In this document: positions 7,953 to 18,440 of the stretch, in pieces
Numbering within the stretch: the first letter of the stretch is position 1
How the letters are laid out: the number at the start of each line of letters is the position of its first letter
Assembly (NCBI RefSeq): GCF_014280965.1
Contig: NZ_JACODZ010000008.1
Coordinates: forward strand, 1-64,000
Source: Echinicola salinicaeni
GTDB taxonomy: Bacteria > Bacteroidota > Bacteroidia > Cytophagales > Cyclobacteriaceae
Direction: 5' to 3'
Length of the DNA stretch: 64,000 bases
Notes under the pieces: generated by a model
Databases searched by the model: none
The model's input: the letters and a program-made list of their open reading frames with translations, nothing else
Told to the model about the DNA's origin: nothing
Program-made: the position numbers and the translations under genes

Positions 7953-9266
7953 ATGAAAAGATATTTAGTCTCAATAATACTTTTATTAATGTGGGCAAAC
8001 AACCTTTTCGCCCAACGAAACAATATGTACCAAAGGACCAGTGCTAATGTTTTCTATGGAATATCAGGAGCACCACTTTTGGATTTTAATAAGCTACTAG
8101 AGGATAGAGGTGGCTCAAAAATTTCTAGTACATATCGCAGTTTTGGACTAGGCTATCAGACCAGGTTTAATGACTTTATTATAGGCACAGAGATATACCA
8201 AAACAATGGACTGAACAATCCGTTTGGAGATTATTTAATTGACTACAGAACCAGCAGGGTATTTCTCAACGTAGGATATGCTTTTACTGAAGAAGGTAAA
8301 GTCCAACTTATCCATTTTATGTCCATAGGAATGGGATATATGAATTTTCAGATGCTGAAGGACCAAGCTCCTAGCACCATGGATAATTTTCTGGAAGCAC
8401 CGGCACAAGGATATATTTTACGAAGAAATGATGTCAACAGTGGTGCGGAAAACTTTGGCAACTTCTTGACTGAGATAGGTTTTGAACTAGGTTATGATCT
8501 TGGCCTGCTATCCAGTGAAGAAGTTATCAGCCTCAATGCCAAGTTTGGATATTCTTTCAACCCATTTGAAGAATCCTGGGAAATTAAGGGAATGAACTTT
8601 GACAATATCCAAAGCGGCCCCTTTCTACGAATAGGAGCGGGAATTACCCTTCCCGAATCCAACTATTTTTACCGCGATGCTACTTTGGCCCTGAACCTGT
8701 TTTATGGCTTTCATTTTACCAAGCCTAATTCTCTTAACAATTATCTTTCCAGTAATGGCTATCAAGAACTGGACGGTATACCCACAAATATTGGTATTAA
8801 AATTATTGGGGAAAATAGGGGATTCATGTATGGGGTGGACCTGTATAATGCCAATCAAAATGGGGATGCTAATGAATCTTATCACCAAAGTCTAAGTAGT
8901 ACTAGGGTATACGGCAATATAGGCCATAAATTATTGGAACTAAATAATTGGGAAATTGGATTAATGGGAGGAATAGGCTACGCTTCATTGAGATATTCGT
9001 TATTACACAAATACAAAGTGGATTTTCCCAGTTTGATGGATTTACCAGAATATGACGGAGAATTGAAAAAGGGAGGATTAATGGCAAAACCTGAAGCTTT
9101 TCTATCTTATGCTTCAAGCCTTTCAAAAAAGTCACAATTGGCCCTGAAGTACTCAATTACAGCAGGCTATGAAATCCCCTTGGCCAATTATAAATTAGCC
9201 GATGTTAGTATGTCCAGTTACTTGGCCGGTCCGTTCCTACAATTTGGCTTGGGAATAAGACCTTAG
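7953..9266 (+). CDS. Secreted or outer-membrane protein of unknown function
   Basis: The protein is about 437 residues. ATG 7953 (MKRYLVSIILLLMWANNLFAQ) gives a clean signal peptide cleaved after FAQ, so the in-frame TTG at 7938 is rejected. The mature part is rich in Gly, Tyr, Phe and Asn, with alternating strands such as SFGLGYQTRF, RVFLNVGYAF, HFMSIGMGYMNF and SLNAKFGYSF. It ends GPFLQFGLGIRP, as expected of an outer-membrane barrel. I do not recognise a named family. The region immediately downstream belongs to the methionine leader, so this gene appears to stand alone. Confidence 0.65.
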   Translation: MKRYLVSIILLLMWANNLFAQRNNMYQRTSANVFYGISGAPLLDFNKLLEDRGGSKISSTYRSFGLGYQTRFNDFIIGTEIYQNNGLNNPFGDYLIDYRTSRVFLNVGYAFTEEGKVQLIHFMSIGMGYMNFQMLKDQAPSTMDNFLEAPAQGYILRRNDVNSGAENFGNFLTEIGFELGYDLGLLSSEEVISLNAKFGYSFNPFEESWEIKGMNFDNIQSGPFLRIGAGITLPESNYFYRDATLALNLFYGFHFTKPNSLNNYLSSNGYQELDGIPTNIGIKIIGENRGFMYGVDLYNANQNGDANESYHQSLSSTRVYGNIGHKLLELNNWEIGLMGGIGYASLRYSLLHKYKVDFPSLMDLPEYDGELKKGGLMAKPEAFLSYASSLSKKSQLALKYSITAGYEIPLANYKLADVSMSSYLAGPFLQFGLGIRP

Positions 9267-9363
9267 GACCATAAAGCACTATATTTCCAACAGTAACTAG
9301 AAATTTAAATAAATTAGCTTCTTTGCAATTTTTTTCCATCTTTTCCTGTTAACTTTGGGATTG

Positions 9364-9462
9364 CTTATCGAGAAAGACTGAGGGAAGGGCCCAATGACGT
9401 CTTAGCAACCTGAACTATACAAGGTGCTAACTCCCATCCTGAGTAAGACAGGAAAAGATGAG
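9364..9462 (+). ncRNA. SAM-I (S-box) riboswitch
   Basis: The sequence shows the conserved S-box order: CTTATCGAGAAAG, GAGGGAAGGGCCCAATGA, CTTAGCAACC, AAGGTGCTAACTCCC and GATGAG. P1 can form between CTTATC (9364-9369) and GATGAG (9457-9462). It lies directly upstream of the methionine synthase genes. By family knowledge it binds S-adenosylmethionine and lowers expression. A CTCGATA at 9499-9505 can pair with TATCGAG at 9366-9372 and may be the alternative, ligand-free fold. Confidence 0.92.
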
Positions 9463-9523
9463 CGGCAGATAAATGCTTCATTTTTCTTCCGGTTCTTGCT
9501 CGATACAAGCTTTTAGAATAATT

Positions 9524-10561
9524 ATGAGCATGAATACTAGAACGGACATATTACTTCAGCAACTTAAAAAGAAAATCTTGATCCTAGATGGTGCCATGGG
9601 TACCATGATACAACGTTATCAATTGGAAGAAGATGATTTTAGAACAGCCGCTTTAAAGAGTCACCCGAAATCATTAAAAGGCAATAATGATCTGCTTTCA
9701 TTAAGTAGGCCTGATGTCATTAAACAGATCCATGAAGCCTATTTGGATGCTGATGCTGATATTTTGGAAACAAATACTTTCAGCAGTACTTCTATAGCTC
9801 AGGAGGACTATGATCTTTCACACTTAGCTTACGAGTTAAACGTAGCCTCAGCCAAAATTGCAAAAGAAGTAGCTTTGGCCTATTCAGAAAAGACACCTGG
9901 TCAGCCAAGATTTGTGGCAGGTGCTATCGGCCCAACCAATAGAACGGCTTCCATTTCTCCTGATGTTAACGATCCAGGATTCAGGGCAGTTAATTTTGAC
10001 CAGTTGGCAGAAGCTTATGCAGAACAGATCAGGGGGCTTTTAGATGGAGGTGTGGATATTCTTTTGGTGGAGACTATATTTGATACCTTAAATGCAAAGG
10101 CGGCTGTATATGCCATCCAAGAAGTTTATGAGGAAAAAGGAATTCCTTTGGATCCAGAGCAAGGGGGAATCCCAATCATGATCTCAGGAACCATTACTGA
10201 TGCCTCAGGAAGGACCCTGTCAGGGCAGACTACTGAAGCATTTTTAATATCCTTATCCCATGTGCCATTGATCAGCATAGGTTTAAATTGCGCTTTGGGA
10301 GCTAAGGAATTGAGGCCTTACCTTAAGGTCCTCGCCGAAAAGGCACCATTCTACGTCAGCGCTTATCCAAATGCCGGTTTGCCGAATGAGTTTGGTCAAT
10401 ATGATCAAACGGCAAACGAAATGGCGGACCAAGTGGAAGAATTCCTTAAAGATGACTTGATCAATATTTTAGGTGGTTGCTGTGGTACCACCCCTGAACA
10501 TATTAAGGTAATCGCCGAAGTCAGCAAAAAATATGAACCCAGAAAACTAGCATTTGCATAA
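9524..10561 (+). CDS. metH: Homocysteine S-methyltransferase (separate N-terminal module of MetH)
   Basis: The protein is about 345 residues from ATG 9524 ([14 protein letters not shown]). An earlier in-frame ATG at 9473 lies in the riboswitch expression platform and is not supported by the conserved start. It shows [33 protein letters not shown], and the zinc ligands in SIGLNCALG and [13 protein letters not shown], as in the first domain of cobalamin-dependent MetH. It transfers a methyl group to homocysteine. The remaining MetH domains are the next gene, starting 15 bases later, so the two polypeptides presumably form one enzyme. SAM riboswitch control is visible upstream. Confidence 0.9.
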   Translation: MSMNTRTDILLQQLKKKILILDGAMGTMIQRYQLEEDDFRTAALKSHPKSLKGNNDLLSLSRPDVIKQIHEAYLDADADILETNTFSSTSIAQEDYDLSHLAYELNVASAKIAKEVALAYSEKTPGQPRFVAGAIGPTNRTASISPDVNDPGFRAVNFDQLAEAYAEQIRGLLDGGVDILLVETIFDTLNAKAAVYAIQEVYEEKGIPLDPEQGGIPIMISGTITDASGRTLSGQTTEAFLISLSHVPLISIGLNCALGAKELRPYLKVLAEKAPFYVSAYPNAGLPNEFGQYDQTANEMADQVEEFLKDDLINILGGCCGTTPEHIKVIAEVSKKYEPRKLAFA

Positions 10562-10575
10562 GAAGAACAGTGGGA

Positions 10576-13281
10576 ATGGACAATAATAAAAAACATGATC
10601 TCTTAAAACTTTCAGGGCTAGAGCCTTTGGTTTTTACTCCTGAATTGAACTTCGTCAATATTGGTGAAAGGACGAATGTAACAGGATCTAAAAAGTTTGC
10701 AAGATTAATTCTTAACAGCCAATTTGATGAGGCATTAGAAGTAGCCTTGGATCAGGTACGTGGTGGTGCTCAGGTACTTGATGTCTGTATGGATGAGGGG
10801 ATGCTGGATGGTGAAGCAGCAATGGTAAAATACCTTAATCTTTTGGCTTCAGAACCTGAAATAAGCCGGATTCCAATAGTCATAGATAGTTCGAAATGGA
10901 ATATAATCCTTGCTGGCCTAAAATGTATACAAGGTAAAGGCATCGTAAATTCCATCAGTTTGAAAAATGGTGAGGAAGAATTTATCAGTCAAGCCAAGGT
11001 CATCAAGAAGTTTGGTGCTGCGGTAGTGGTAATGGCTTTTGATGAGGAAGGCCAAGCTGATACCTACCAAAGAAGAATTGATATCTGCAAAAGGAGTTAT
11101 GACATCCTTGTTGATCAAGTTAATTTCAATCCCCAGGACATCATATTTGATCCGAATATCTTCCCTGTAGCTACAGGAATGGAAGAGCATAAAACCAATG
11201 CCATCGACTTTTTCAAAGCGACTCAATGGATCAAGGAAAACCTTCCTGGAGCTAAGGTTAGTGGTGGAGTAAGTAATGTCAGTTTCTCATTCAGGGGAAA
11301 TAACCCAGTAAGAGAAGCCATGCATGCCGTGTTCCTCTATCATGCCATCCAACATGGAATGGATATGGGCATTGTAAATCCAAGCATGCTTGAAGTATAT
11401 GATGATATTCCTAAGGATCTTCTTGAACATGTTGAAGATGTTATTTGGAATAAACGGGAAGATGCAACCGAAAGATTGTTGGATTTTGCTGAAACAGTTA
11501 AGTCTACAGGAAAAAAAGAAGCAAAGAGTGAAGCTTGGAGAGAAGACCCAGTAGCTAAACGTATGGAACATTCCTTGGTAAAAGGAATCATTGATTATAT
11601 AGAACAAGATGCTGAAGAAGCAAGGCAGGAATTAAAAAGCCCATTGAAGGTCATCGAAGGGCCTCTGATGGATGGTATGAATGTGGTAGGGGATCTCTTT
11701 GGATCCGGAAAAATGTTCTTGCCACAGGTGGTGAAATCTGCCCGTGTGATGAAAAAAGCGGTAGCCTATTTGGAACCATTTATGCCTAAGGCGGGAGATG
11801 CGGATTTTGACGAGGGCAGCAGTTCAATCAAAAAGGTATTGTTGGCCACGGTCAAAGGAGACGTACATGATATTGGAAAGAATATCGTAGGCGTGGTATT
11901 GGCATGTAACAGCTACCAAATTATAGATTTGGGTGTAATGGTGGATGCGCAGAAAATCATCGATGAAGCAATCAAGAATAAGGTCGACGTCATTGGTTTA
12001 AGTGGTTTGATCACACCATCATTGGATGAAATGGTCAATGTAGCTTCTGAGATGGAGCGCCAAGGCTTAAAAATTCCGTTGTTAATAGGTGGGGCTACCA
12101 CCAGTAGAATCCACACAGCAGTGAAAATTGATCCTGTTTATAGTGGTACTGTGGTGCATGTTATGGATGCTTCCAAATCAGTACCAGTGGCAGGGGAGGT
12201 GATTAGTGAAGAAACCAAAGCAGCTTTTCATCAAAAAATGAAAGCTACTTATCAAGAATTAAGGGAATCCCACCAAGCCAAACAAGAGGCTAAGCAATTG
12301 GCCACTTATGAGGAAGCAAAGGCAAATCATACTCCTATAGACTGGGATAGTTTTACACCGGTGAAACCTAAAAAGCTCGGTAGAACTATTTTAAACCTAG
12401 ACCTTAAAATACTAAGGAATTATATCGATTGGACGCCATTCTTTAGTACCTGGATGTTGGCTGGCAAATTCCCTAAAATCCTTAAAGATAATGTAGTAGG
12501 AGAGCAAGCTTTAAAGCTATATAATGATGCCAATGATATGCTAGACAGGATCATAAATGAATCTTGGCTTGATGCCAAAGCTGTTATTGGGTTATACCCT
12601 GTAAGAAGGTCTGGAGACGATATCGTTATTTTAGATGAGCACCATCAAGACACGGCCACTACTTTTCATTTTCTAAGACAACAAGGAAAAAAAGGAAAAG
12701 GAGTTCCCAACCGTTCATTGGCAGACTATTTACATCCTGATGAAGTGGATTATTTTGGTGGCTTTGCAGTGACCGCAGGACTAAGGATGGATGAGAAAGT
12801 GGAAGAGTTCAAGGCCAATACGGATGATTATAATGAAATAATGTTAAAAGCCTTGGCCGATAGACTTGCAGAGGCTGCCGCAGAATATATGCATGAGGAA
12901 GTGAGAAAAAACTACTGGGGATACGCACAATCCGAACAATTTGACAATGAAGCCTTAATCAAGGAAGCCTATGCTGGTATCAGGCCTGCCCCAGGTTATC
13001 CTGCTTGTCCTGAACATTCTGAGAAAATCAGCTTATTTGAACTTTTGCACGCTGAAGAGATAGGCGTATCATTAACTGATAGTTTTGCCATGCTTCCAAC
13101 CTCATCAGTAAGTGGATTTTATTTCGGAAATCCTAATAGTAAGTACTTTGGATTAGGAAAAATTGCGGAGGACCAAGTAGTGAGTTATGCCCATCGCAAG
13201 GGTATCTCAAAGGAAAAAGCAGAGAAGCTTCTTGCTCCAAATTTGGCCTACAATCCAAAACTCAATCCAGTAATGCAATAA
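10576..13281 (+). CDS. metH: Methionine synthase: folate, cobalamin and reactivation domains
   Basis: The protein is about 901 residues from ATG 10576; the GTG at 10570 is less likely. Domains in order: pterin-binding ([20 protein letters not shown], residues about 25-290), B12 cap and Rossmann domain with the lower-ligand motif [14 protein letters not shown] (about residue 430), then the SAM-binding reactivation domain with [12 protein letters not shown] (about residue 803). It lacks the homocysteine domain, which the preceding gene encodes; together they equal a standard MetH of about 1240 residues. It uses methyl-tetrahydrofolate and cobalamin. No sequence remnant of the missing domain is present, so this is a real split rather than a frameshift. 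Confidence 0.95.
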   Translation: MDNNKKHDLLKLSGLEPLVFTPELNFVNIGERTNVTGSKKFARLILNSQFDEALEVALDQVRGGAQVLDVCMDEGMLDGEAAMVKYLNLLASEPEISRIPIVIDSSKWNIILAGLKCIQGKGIVNSISLKNGEEEFISQAKVIKKFGAAVVVMAFDEEGQADTYQRRIDICKRSYDILVDQVNFNPQDIIFDPNIFPVATGMEEHKTNAIDFFKATQWIKENLPGAKVSGGVSNVSFSFRGNNPVREAMHAVFLYHAIQHGMDMGIVNPSMLEVYDDIPKDLLEHVEDVIWNKREDATERLLDFAETVKSTGKKEAKSEAWREDPVAKRMEHSLVKGIIDYIEQDAEEARQELKSPLKVIEGPLMDGMNVVGDLFGSGKMFLPQVVKSARVMKKAVAYLEPFMPKAGDADFDEGSSSIKKVLLATVKGDVHDIGKNIVGVVLACNSYQIIDLGVMVDAQKIIDEAIKNKVDVIGLSGLITPSLDEMVNVASEMERQGLKIPLLIGGATTSRIHTAVKIDPVYSGTVVHVMDASKSVPVAGEVISEETKAAFHQKMKATYQELRESHQAKQEAKQLATYEEAKANHTPIDWDSFTPVKPKKLGRTILNLDLKILRNYIDWTPFFSTWMLAGKFPKILKDNVVGEQALKLYNDANDMLDRIINESWLDAKAVIGLYPVRRSGDDIVILDEHHQDTATTFHFLRQQGKKGKGVPNRSLADYLHPDEVDYFGGFAVTAGLRMDEKVEEFKANTDDYNEIMLKALADRLAEAAAEYMHEEVRKNYWGYAQSEQFDNEALIKEAYAGIRPAPGYPACPEHSEKISLFELLHAEEIGVSLTDSFAMLPTSSVSGFYFGNPNSKYFGLGKIAEDQVVSYAHRKGISKEKAEKLLAPNLAYNPKLNPVMQ

Positions 13282-13300
13282 ACAGTAGCTTTGACCAATG

Positions 13301-13344
13301 GGCCAGTTGAATATCAAAAGTTATTTACGAATATTCAACTGGCC
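13301..13344. promoter_or_regulatory. Long hairpin between metH and metF
   Basis: A perfect 14-bp inverted repeat (GGCCAGTTGAATAT and complement) encloses a 16-base loop. No T run follows on the plus strand, so it is not a classical terminator. It may stabilise the upstream mRNA, reduce read-through into metF or act as a processing site. Confidence 0.6.
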
Positions 13345-13365
13345 TTATGACAACCATAGATAAAA

Positions 13366-14319
13366 ATGAAAGTAACCGAACACATTAAGCAAGCGAAAAA
13401 AACACTTTTTTCATTTGAAATATTACCACCTCTAAAGGGACAAAGTCTTAACGAAATGCTTGATGGGATTTCTCCTTTAATGGATTTTAACCCACCTTTT
13501 ATAGATGTCACCTATCACAGGGAAGAATTCATTTATAAGAAACATCCAAATGGTCTTTTGGAAAAGGTAAGTACCCGTAAAAGGCCAGGGACAGTTGGGA
13601 TTTGTGCAGCTTTGATGAACAGGTTTAAAGTGGATGCCGTACCACATATTCTTTGTGGTGGTTTTACTAAGGAGGACACAGAAAATGCACTTATTGACTT
13701 GAATTTTATCGGTGTTGATAATATCCTAGCGCTGAGAGGCGATGCGCCAAAGTCAGAAGGAAGATTTGTACCTCATGAAAATGGACATAATTTTACCAAT
13801 GAATTGGTGACGCAGATTGTGGGGATGAATCATGGAAAATATCTTCACGAAGAAACGGAAACAGGTTTTCATACTGATTTTTGTGTGGGCGTAGCAGGTT
13901 ATCCTGAAAAGCATTTTGAAGCACCAAGCTTCAAGTTTGACTTGAAATACCTTAAGGCAAAAGTAGATGCTGGAGCAGAATATATAGTTACCCAAATGTT
14001 TTTCGATAATGAAAAATATTTTGACTTCGTAAAGGAAGTTAGAGCTGCAGGGATAGATGTTCCTATCATTCCAGGCTTAAAGCCTATTACCACGCTGAAG
14101 CAGATCACCATGCTACCTAGTATCTTCTTTTTGGATTTACCGGATCCATTGATGAATGAATTAGAGAAGTGCAAAACCAATGCTGATGTCAGAGAGGTGG
14201 GAATAGAATGGGCTATTCAGCAAAGTAAAGAGCTTATTGATTTTGGTGTTCCTTGCCTACACTACTATACCATGAGTAAAGCAAGTACGGTACATAAAGT
14301 CGCAAGTAAAGTGTTTTAA
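13366..14319 (+). CDS. metF: Methylenetetrahydrofolate reductase
   Basis: This is a 317-residue protein. The N-terminal SFEILPPLKGQS corresponds to the conserved FEF(F)PP start of MetF. It continues with PFIDVTYHREEF, HILCGGFTKEDTENAL, NILALRGDAP, AGYPEKH, DAGAEYIVTQMFFDNEKYFDF and IPIIPGLKPITT, the FAD and folate residues of the TIM barrel. It makes 5-methyl-THF for the methionine synthase encoded just upstream. It lies 84 bases after metH, so it is probably within the SAM-riboswitch operon, with a hairpin in between and a terminator after it. Confidence 0.95.
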   Translation: MKVTEHIKQAKKTLFSFEILPPLKGQSLNEMLDGISPLMDFNPPFIDVTYHREEFIYKKHPNGLLEKVSTRKRPGTVGICAALMNRFKVDAVPHILCGGFTKEDTENALIDLNFIGVDNILALRGDAPKSEGRFVPHENGHNFTNELVTQIVGMNHGKYLHEETETGFHTDFCVGVAGYPEKHFEAPSFKFDLKYLKAKVDAGAEYIVTQMFFDNEKYFDFVKEVRAAGIDVPIIPGLKPITTLKQITMLPSIFFLDLPDPLMNELEKCKTNADVREVGIEWAIQQSKELIDFGVPCLHYYTMSKASTVHKVASKVF

Positions 14320-14340
14320 TCCTTGTTTGTCTATAAAAGA

Positions 14341-14377
14341 GGCCGTTTCACATTTGTTTGTGGAGCGGCCTTTTTTT
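14341..14377 (+). terminator. Terminator of the methionine operon
   Basis: A GGCCGTTTCACA / TGTGGAGCGGCC stem (two G-U pairs) with a short loop is followed by seven T. Confidence 0.9.
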
Positions 14378-14560
14378 GTAGCAGGCATTGAAAAGATAAT
14401 ATTAGTTTTGGATAAGATACAATTGTAATATACCATGCTGATGAATTAGTTTTATTTTTAAAATATTGCTTTAGTACGTCATCCATCATTGGTTCTATTT
14501 AACCCAATTCAGCGAATGGCCGAAAACAATTTATTTTACGTTTAACCATCAAGTTTTCAA

Positions 14561-17185
14561 ATGAAATTGTTTTATAAGTTCAATTCATTCCTATTATTAT
14601 TTTGTTTCATCAGTTTTTGGGTTTTGGCACAAGGTCAATCCAATATTCAGATAAATGACCAAGACCTGAAGGTGTGGTATGATCAACCTGCAAAAAAGTG
14701 GACAGAGGCCATCCCAATAGGAAATGGCTATATGGGGGGAATGGTTTTTGGCGACCCACACCATGAACATATTCAAATGAATGAAGGTACATTATATTCT
14801 GGGGATCCTAATTTTACATTTAAGAGCATTAATGTTAGAAAACGATATCCGGAAGTAATGGCTTTATTGGAATCAGGTGAATATGGTGAAGCCCAGGAAA
14901 TCATTAAAAAAGATTGGTTGGGCCGTGCACAACAGTGTTTTCAACCTATGGGAGACCTTTGGATTGATTTTAACCACGAGGGTGAAATAAAGAATTATAA
15001 AAGAAGTTTAGACCTAGCCAATTCTGTTGTCAAAGTAAGCTATCAAACAGAAGGAGTAAACTACACCAGAGAGTATTTTGCCAGTTATCCTGATCATATT
15101 ATAGCAGTGAAGCTTTCTGCTGACAAACTTGGGCAAATCAATTGTGAATTAAAACTTTCCACTCCTCATAAACCGACGGAAAGGGTTTTCAATGACCGGA
15201 GTCAATTGGTACTTCAGGGAAAGGCACCTGGAATTGCTTTAAGAAGATCTCTTCAAACTGTACAAAACATCGGAGACCAACACAAATACCCAGAAATATT
15301 CGATATGGAGGGTAATGTGAAACCTGATGCCGGCCAAATCATGTATGATGAAGATGTGTTTGGCTTGGGGATGGCTTTTGATACACGGGTAGAAACCAGA
15401 ATCATTGGTGGAGAGATAATTGCAGCAAATGGAACCGTAAAGGTCCAAGATGCCGATGAAGTCATTTTTCTTATTTCAGCTGCCACCAGTTATAATGGGT
15501 TTGATAAGTCACCAGTAAAAGAAGGGGTGGATGAGGTTGCTAAATCCAAAAACATTTTAAAAGCGGTAAAGGATAAAAGTTATGCTGCACTTTTTGAAAC
15601 ACATAGGGATGATTATCAAGAGTTATTTGATAGGGTAAAAATCAAATTAGATAAGCAAAGTAAACAATCGAAGCTTCCAACAGATCAACGCTTATTAAAA
15701 TTTTCAAATGGCAAAGACCAGTCCTTAGTAGGATTATACTTTCAGTTTGGCAGGTATTTAATGATTTCAGGTTCAAGACCAGGTGGTCAACCCCTTAACC
15801 TCCAAGGTATCTGGAATGACAAGGTGATCCCTCCATGGGCAAGTGCCTACACCATGAACATTAATTTGGAAATGAACTATTGGCCTGCAGAATTGACCAA
15901 TTTATCTGAATGCCAAGAACCTCTTTTTAAAGCTATTGATGAGTTAGCCATTAACGGAAGGGAGACAGCCAAACAGATGTTTGGAAACCAAGGCTGGTTA
16001 GGAAATCATAATATGACGGTTTGGAGACATGCTGAGCCGGTTGATATGTGTGAATGTTCCTTCTGGCCCATGGTAGCAGGTTGGCTGATGAGTCACAAAT
16101 GGGAACATTATCTTTTCAGTGGAAACAAAGCATTTTTGAGAACAGAAATTTTTCCATTACTGGAAGGAGCAGTATTATTTTACAAAGATTGGCTAGTTCC
16201 CAATAAGGATGGATTTTTGGTAACACCCGTAGGGCATAGTCCTGAAAACAAATTTATATTTAGAGATAATGAAATCTCTACCCAAAGTCCAGGTCCAACA
16301 ATGGACATGGCCATTATTAGAGAGTCATTTAGCCGATATTTGGAAGCTAGCGAGTTATTGGGATTGGAATCCGAATTGACTTCTGAAATCAGTAGCAAAT
16401 TGGAAAAATTACTTCCCTATCAAATTGGAAAATATGGTCAATTACAAGAATGGCAATTTGATTTTGAAGAGCAAGATCCTAAACATAGGCATATTTCTCA
16501 TTTGTATGGAATCCATCCAGGCAATCAAATAAACTGGAATGACACCCCTGATTTAGCTGCTGCGGTAAAGAAATCGATGGAACGTAGAGGAGACCAGGCA
16601 ACTGGTTGGTCTATGGGCTGGAAAGTAAATATTTGGGCCCGACTTTATGATGGGGATAAGTCGCTACAATTATTAACGAACTTGCTGCAACTCGTTAAGG
16701 AAAGTGAAAAGGGGGGAAGCAGAAGTGGGACCTACACCAACTTATTTGACGCACATCCACCTTTTCAAATAGATGGTAATTTTGGCGCTACTGCAGGAAT
16801 TGCCGAAATGCTATTGCAAAGTCATGATGGCGCAGTCCATCTCTTGCCGGCCTTGCCTGAAGCTTGGAATTCAGGCCAAATAACTGGACTTAAAGCCAGA
16901 GGTGATTTTGAGGTAGCCCTGGAATGGTCAGGAAATATGCTTAAAAAGGGAAGTATAATAGCACATTCAGGTGGTGTATTGCCCATCCGAAGCAAAACAC
17001 CATTACAATTTAATGGAGATGTCAATATTATAGACAAAAAGAACAATCAATTATTAGAACCTATCCATCCAGGAGAATTTCTTAACCATTTTGAGGGTAA
17101 GCTTCCAAATAACGGATCACGAGAATTATTTGAATATTTTATCCAAACAGTTCCTGGTCAAATAACGACTTTTAGGGCCAAATAA
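14561..17185 (+). CDS. Glycoside hydrolase family 95 (alpha-L-fucosidase type)
   Basis: This is an 874-residue protein with signal peptide ([26 protein letters not shown]). It begins with the GH95 signature [29 protein letters not shown] and [10 protein letters not shown]. The catalytic region reads [12 protein letters not shown], whose Glu matches the GH95 acid position. Later come [39 protein letters not shown] (Asp of the active site) and LLPALPEAW. Family members cleave alpha-1,2-linked fucose or the related L-galactose; the exact substrate cannot be told. It is periplasmic or surface exposed. It begins the carbohydrate region and has its own 240-base upstream region. Confidence 0.9.
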   Translation: MKLFYKFNSFLLLFCFISFWVLAQGQSNIQINDQDLKVWYDQPAKKWTEAIPIGNGYMGGMVFGDPHHEHIQMNEGTLYSGDPNFTFKSINVRKRYPEVMALLESGEYGEAQEIIKKDWLGRAQQCFQPMGDLWIDFNHEGEIKNYKRSLDLANSVVKVSYQTEGVNYTREYFASYPDHIIAVKLSADKLGQINCELKLSTPHKPTERVFNDRSQLVLQGKAPGIALRRSLQTVQNIGDQHKYPEIFDMEGNVKPDAGQIMYDEDVFGLGMAFDTRVETRIIGGEIIAANGTVKVQDADEVIFLISAATSYNGFDKSPVKEGVDEVAKSKNILKAVKDKSYAALFETHRDDYQELFDRVKIKLDKQSKQSKLPTDQRLLKFSNGKDQSLVGLYFQFGRYLMISGSRPGGQPLNLQGIWNDKVIPPWASAYTMNINLEMNYWPAELTNLSECQEPLFKAIDELAINGRETAKQMFGNQGWLGNHNMTVWRHAEPVDMCECSFWPMVAGWLMSHKWEHYLFSGNKAFLRTEIFPLLEGAVLFYKDWLVPNKDGFLVTPVGHSPENKFIFRDNEISTQSPGPTMDMAIIRESFSRYLEASELLGLESELTSEISSKLEKLLPYQIGKYGQLQEWQFDFEEQDPKHRHISHLYGIHPGNQINWNDTPDLAAAVKKSMERRGDQATGWSMGWKVNIWARLYDGDKSLQLLTNLLQLVKESEKGGSRSGTYTNLFDAHPPFQIDGNFGATAGIAEMLLQSHDGAVHLLPALPEAWNSGQITGLKARGDFEVALEWSGNMLKKGSIIAHSGGVLPIRSKTPLQFNGDVNIIDKKNNQLLEPIHPGEFLNHFEGKLPNNGSRELFEYFIQTVPGQITTFRAK

Positions 17186-17201
17186 ATTGAGTAGATCAAT
17201 A

Positions 17202-17249
17202 GTCTTTCCGATTCGTATACCGCAAGGTAAAAGTAGGAATCAGAAAGAC
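17202..17249. promoter_or_regulatory. Imperfect hairpin after the GH95 gene
   Basis: GTCTTTC-C-GATTC pairs with GAATC-A-GAAAGAC around a 22-base loop. There is no clear T run on either side. It may be a weak terminator or an mRNA 3' structure. The remaining gap to 17430 is AT-rich with no recognisable gene. Confidence 0.4.
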
Positions 17250-17430
17250 ACTTTACATAAGGGCAAACTATACCTTATAAAAGCATAAATTTTATGGTCC
17301 AAACAGAAAATAAAAAATATCAGCAAATTAAATCCAATTAATATTTCCCTGATTATTTATATGAATGGAGAATCGATTTTATAAATAGTTCTTATATTGT
17401 GAGCCAAATATTATTAAAAGTACAAGTTAT

Positions 17431-18420
17431 ATGTTAATTAATAAGTTCTTTTTGGCCGCTGTTTTGGCAGGTGGAATTTTACCAAGTCAAGAAAATGCCA
17501 AGATTGATTCTGTTGATTTTAAAGCTTATCAGCAAGAAATCCCCAATACCCAATTGACCTTCGGACTCACTCCTATACCTGCAGGAAAGTTTGTGATGGG
17601 AAGTCCAAATTCTGAAAAGGGTAGAGAAACTGATGAAGGACCACAAAGAGAAGTAGAAATCGATGCCTTTTGGATGGGAACCCATGAAGTTACTTGGGAT
17701 GTTTTTGAATTGTTCCTCAATAAGAACTATGAAGCTTCAGTAAGTGAAAAAGCACTTAGTCCAGAAGTAGATGGGCTAACCCGTCCTTCTACACCTTATT
17801 TGGATATGACTTTCGGTATGGGCAAGGAAGAAATGCCTGCCATCGGTATGACCCAATATGGGGCTATTCAGTTCTGTAAATGGCTGTATACCAAAACGGG
17901 AGTGTTTTACAGACTCCCAACAGAAGCAGAATGGGAATACGCTGCCAAGGCAGGCAGTGAATCTGCTTATTTCTTTGGAGATGATGCCAGCAAACTGGGA
18001 GAATACGCCTGGTATGCTGAGAATTCCGAAGAGAGTACACATAAAATCGGTCAGAAAAAAGCCAATCCATGGGGATTATATGATATCTATGGTAATGTAA
18101 TGGAATGGACAGGCGATGCCTATGTTCCTAATTATCCAGAAACCAATGGTACGGTTGCTAATCCACAGGAAACTACTGAGGAATTATATCCTAGGGCAAT
18201 CAGAGGAGGCAGCTATGTAAGTGAAGCGGAAGAGCTTAGAAGCAGTAAGCGTTTTGCTTCTACCCCTGACTGGAAACAAATCGACCCACAAATTCCAAAG
18301 AGCCAATGGTGGTTCCCTGAAGCTCCATTCTTGGGTATACGCGTGGTTAGACCTTTGGAAACACCGTCTGAAGAAGAAATAATGGCTTATTATAACCAAG
18401 CCCCAATTGATGACTATTAA
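17431..18420 (+). CDS. Exported SUMF1/FGE-like protein without the catalytic cysteines
   Basis: This is a 329-residue protein with an N-terminal signal-like segment (MLINKFFLAAVLAGGIL). The fold motifs are those of the formylglycine-generating enzyme superfamily: IPAGKFVMGSPNSEKGRETDEGPQ, FWMGTHEVTWDVF, YRLPTEAEWEYAAKAG, NPWGLYDIYGNVMEW and AIRGGSYVSEAEELRSSKR. True FGEs carry active-site cysteines in the RGGS-x-C region; here that stretch has none. It is therefore probably not a sulfatase activator and may be a binding protein or a different enzyme of the fold. It starts 21 bases before the Gfo/Idh gene, so the two form an operon. Confidence 0.82.
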   Translation: MLINKFFLAAVLAGGILPSQENAKIDSVDFKAYQQEIPNTQLTFGLTPIPAGKFVMGSPNSEKGRETDEGPQREVEIDAFWMGTHEVTWDVFELFLNKNYEASVSEKALSPEVDGLTRPSTPYLDMTFGMGKEEMPAIGMTQYGAIQFCKWLYTKTGVFYRLPTEAEWEYAAKAGSESAYFFGDDASKLGEYAWYAENSEESTHKIGQKKANPWGLYDIYGNVMEWTGDAYVPNYPETNGTVANPQETTEELYPRAIRGGSYVSEAEELRSSKRFASTPDWKQIDPQIPKSQWWFPEAPFLGIRVVRPLETPSEEEIMAYYNQAPIDDY

Positions 18421-18440
18421 TCATAAAACCTATAAATAAC

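Noticed and set aside
10562-10575. Frameshift or assembly break in metH
   Set aside because: The first gene ends after the conserved [10 protein letters not shown] region and the second starts properly before the folate domain, with a normal short gap. This is a real gene split.
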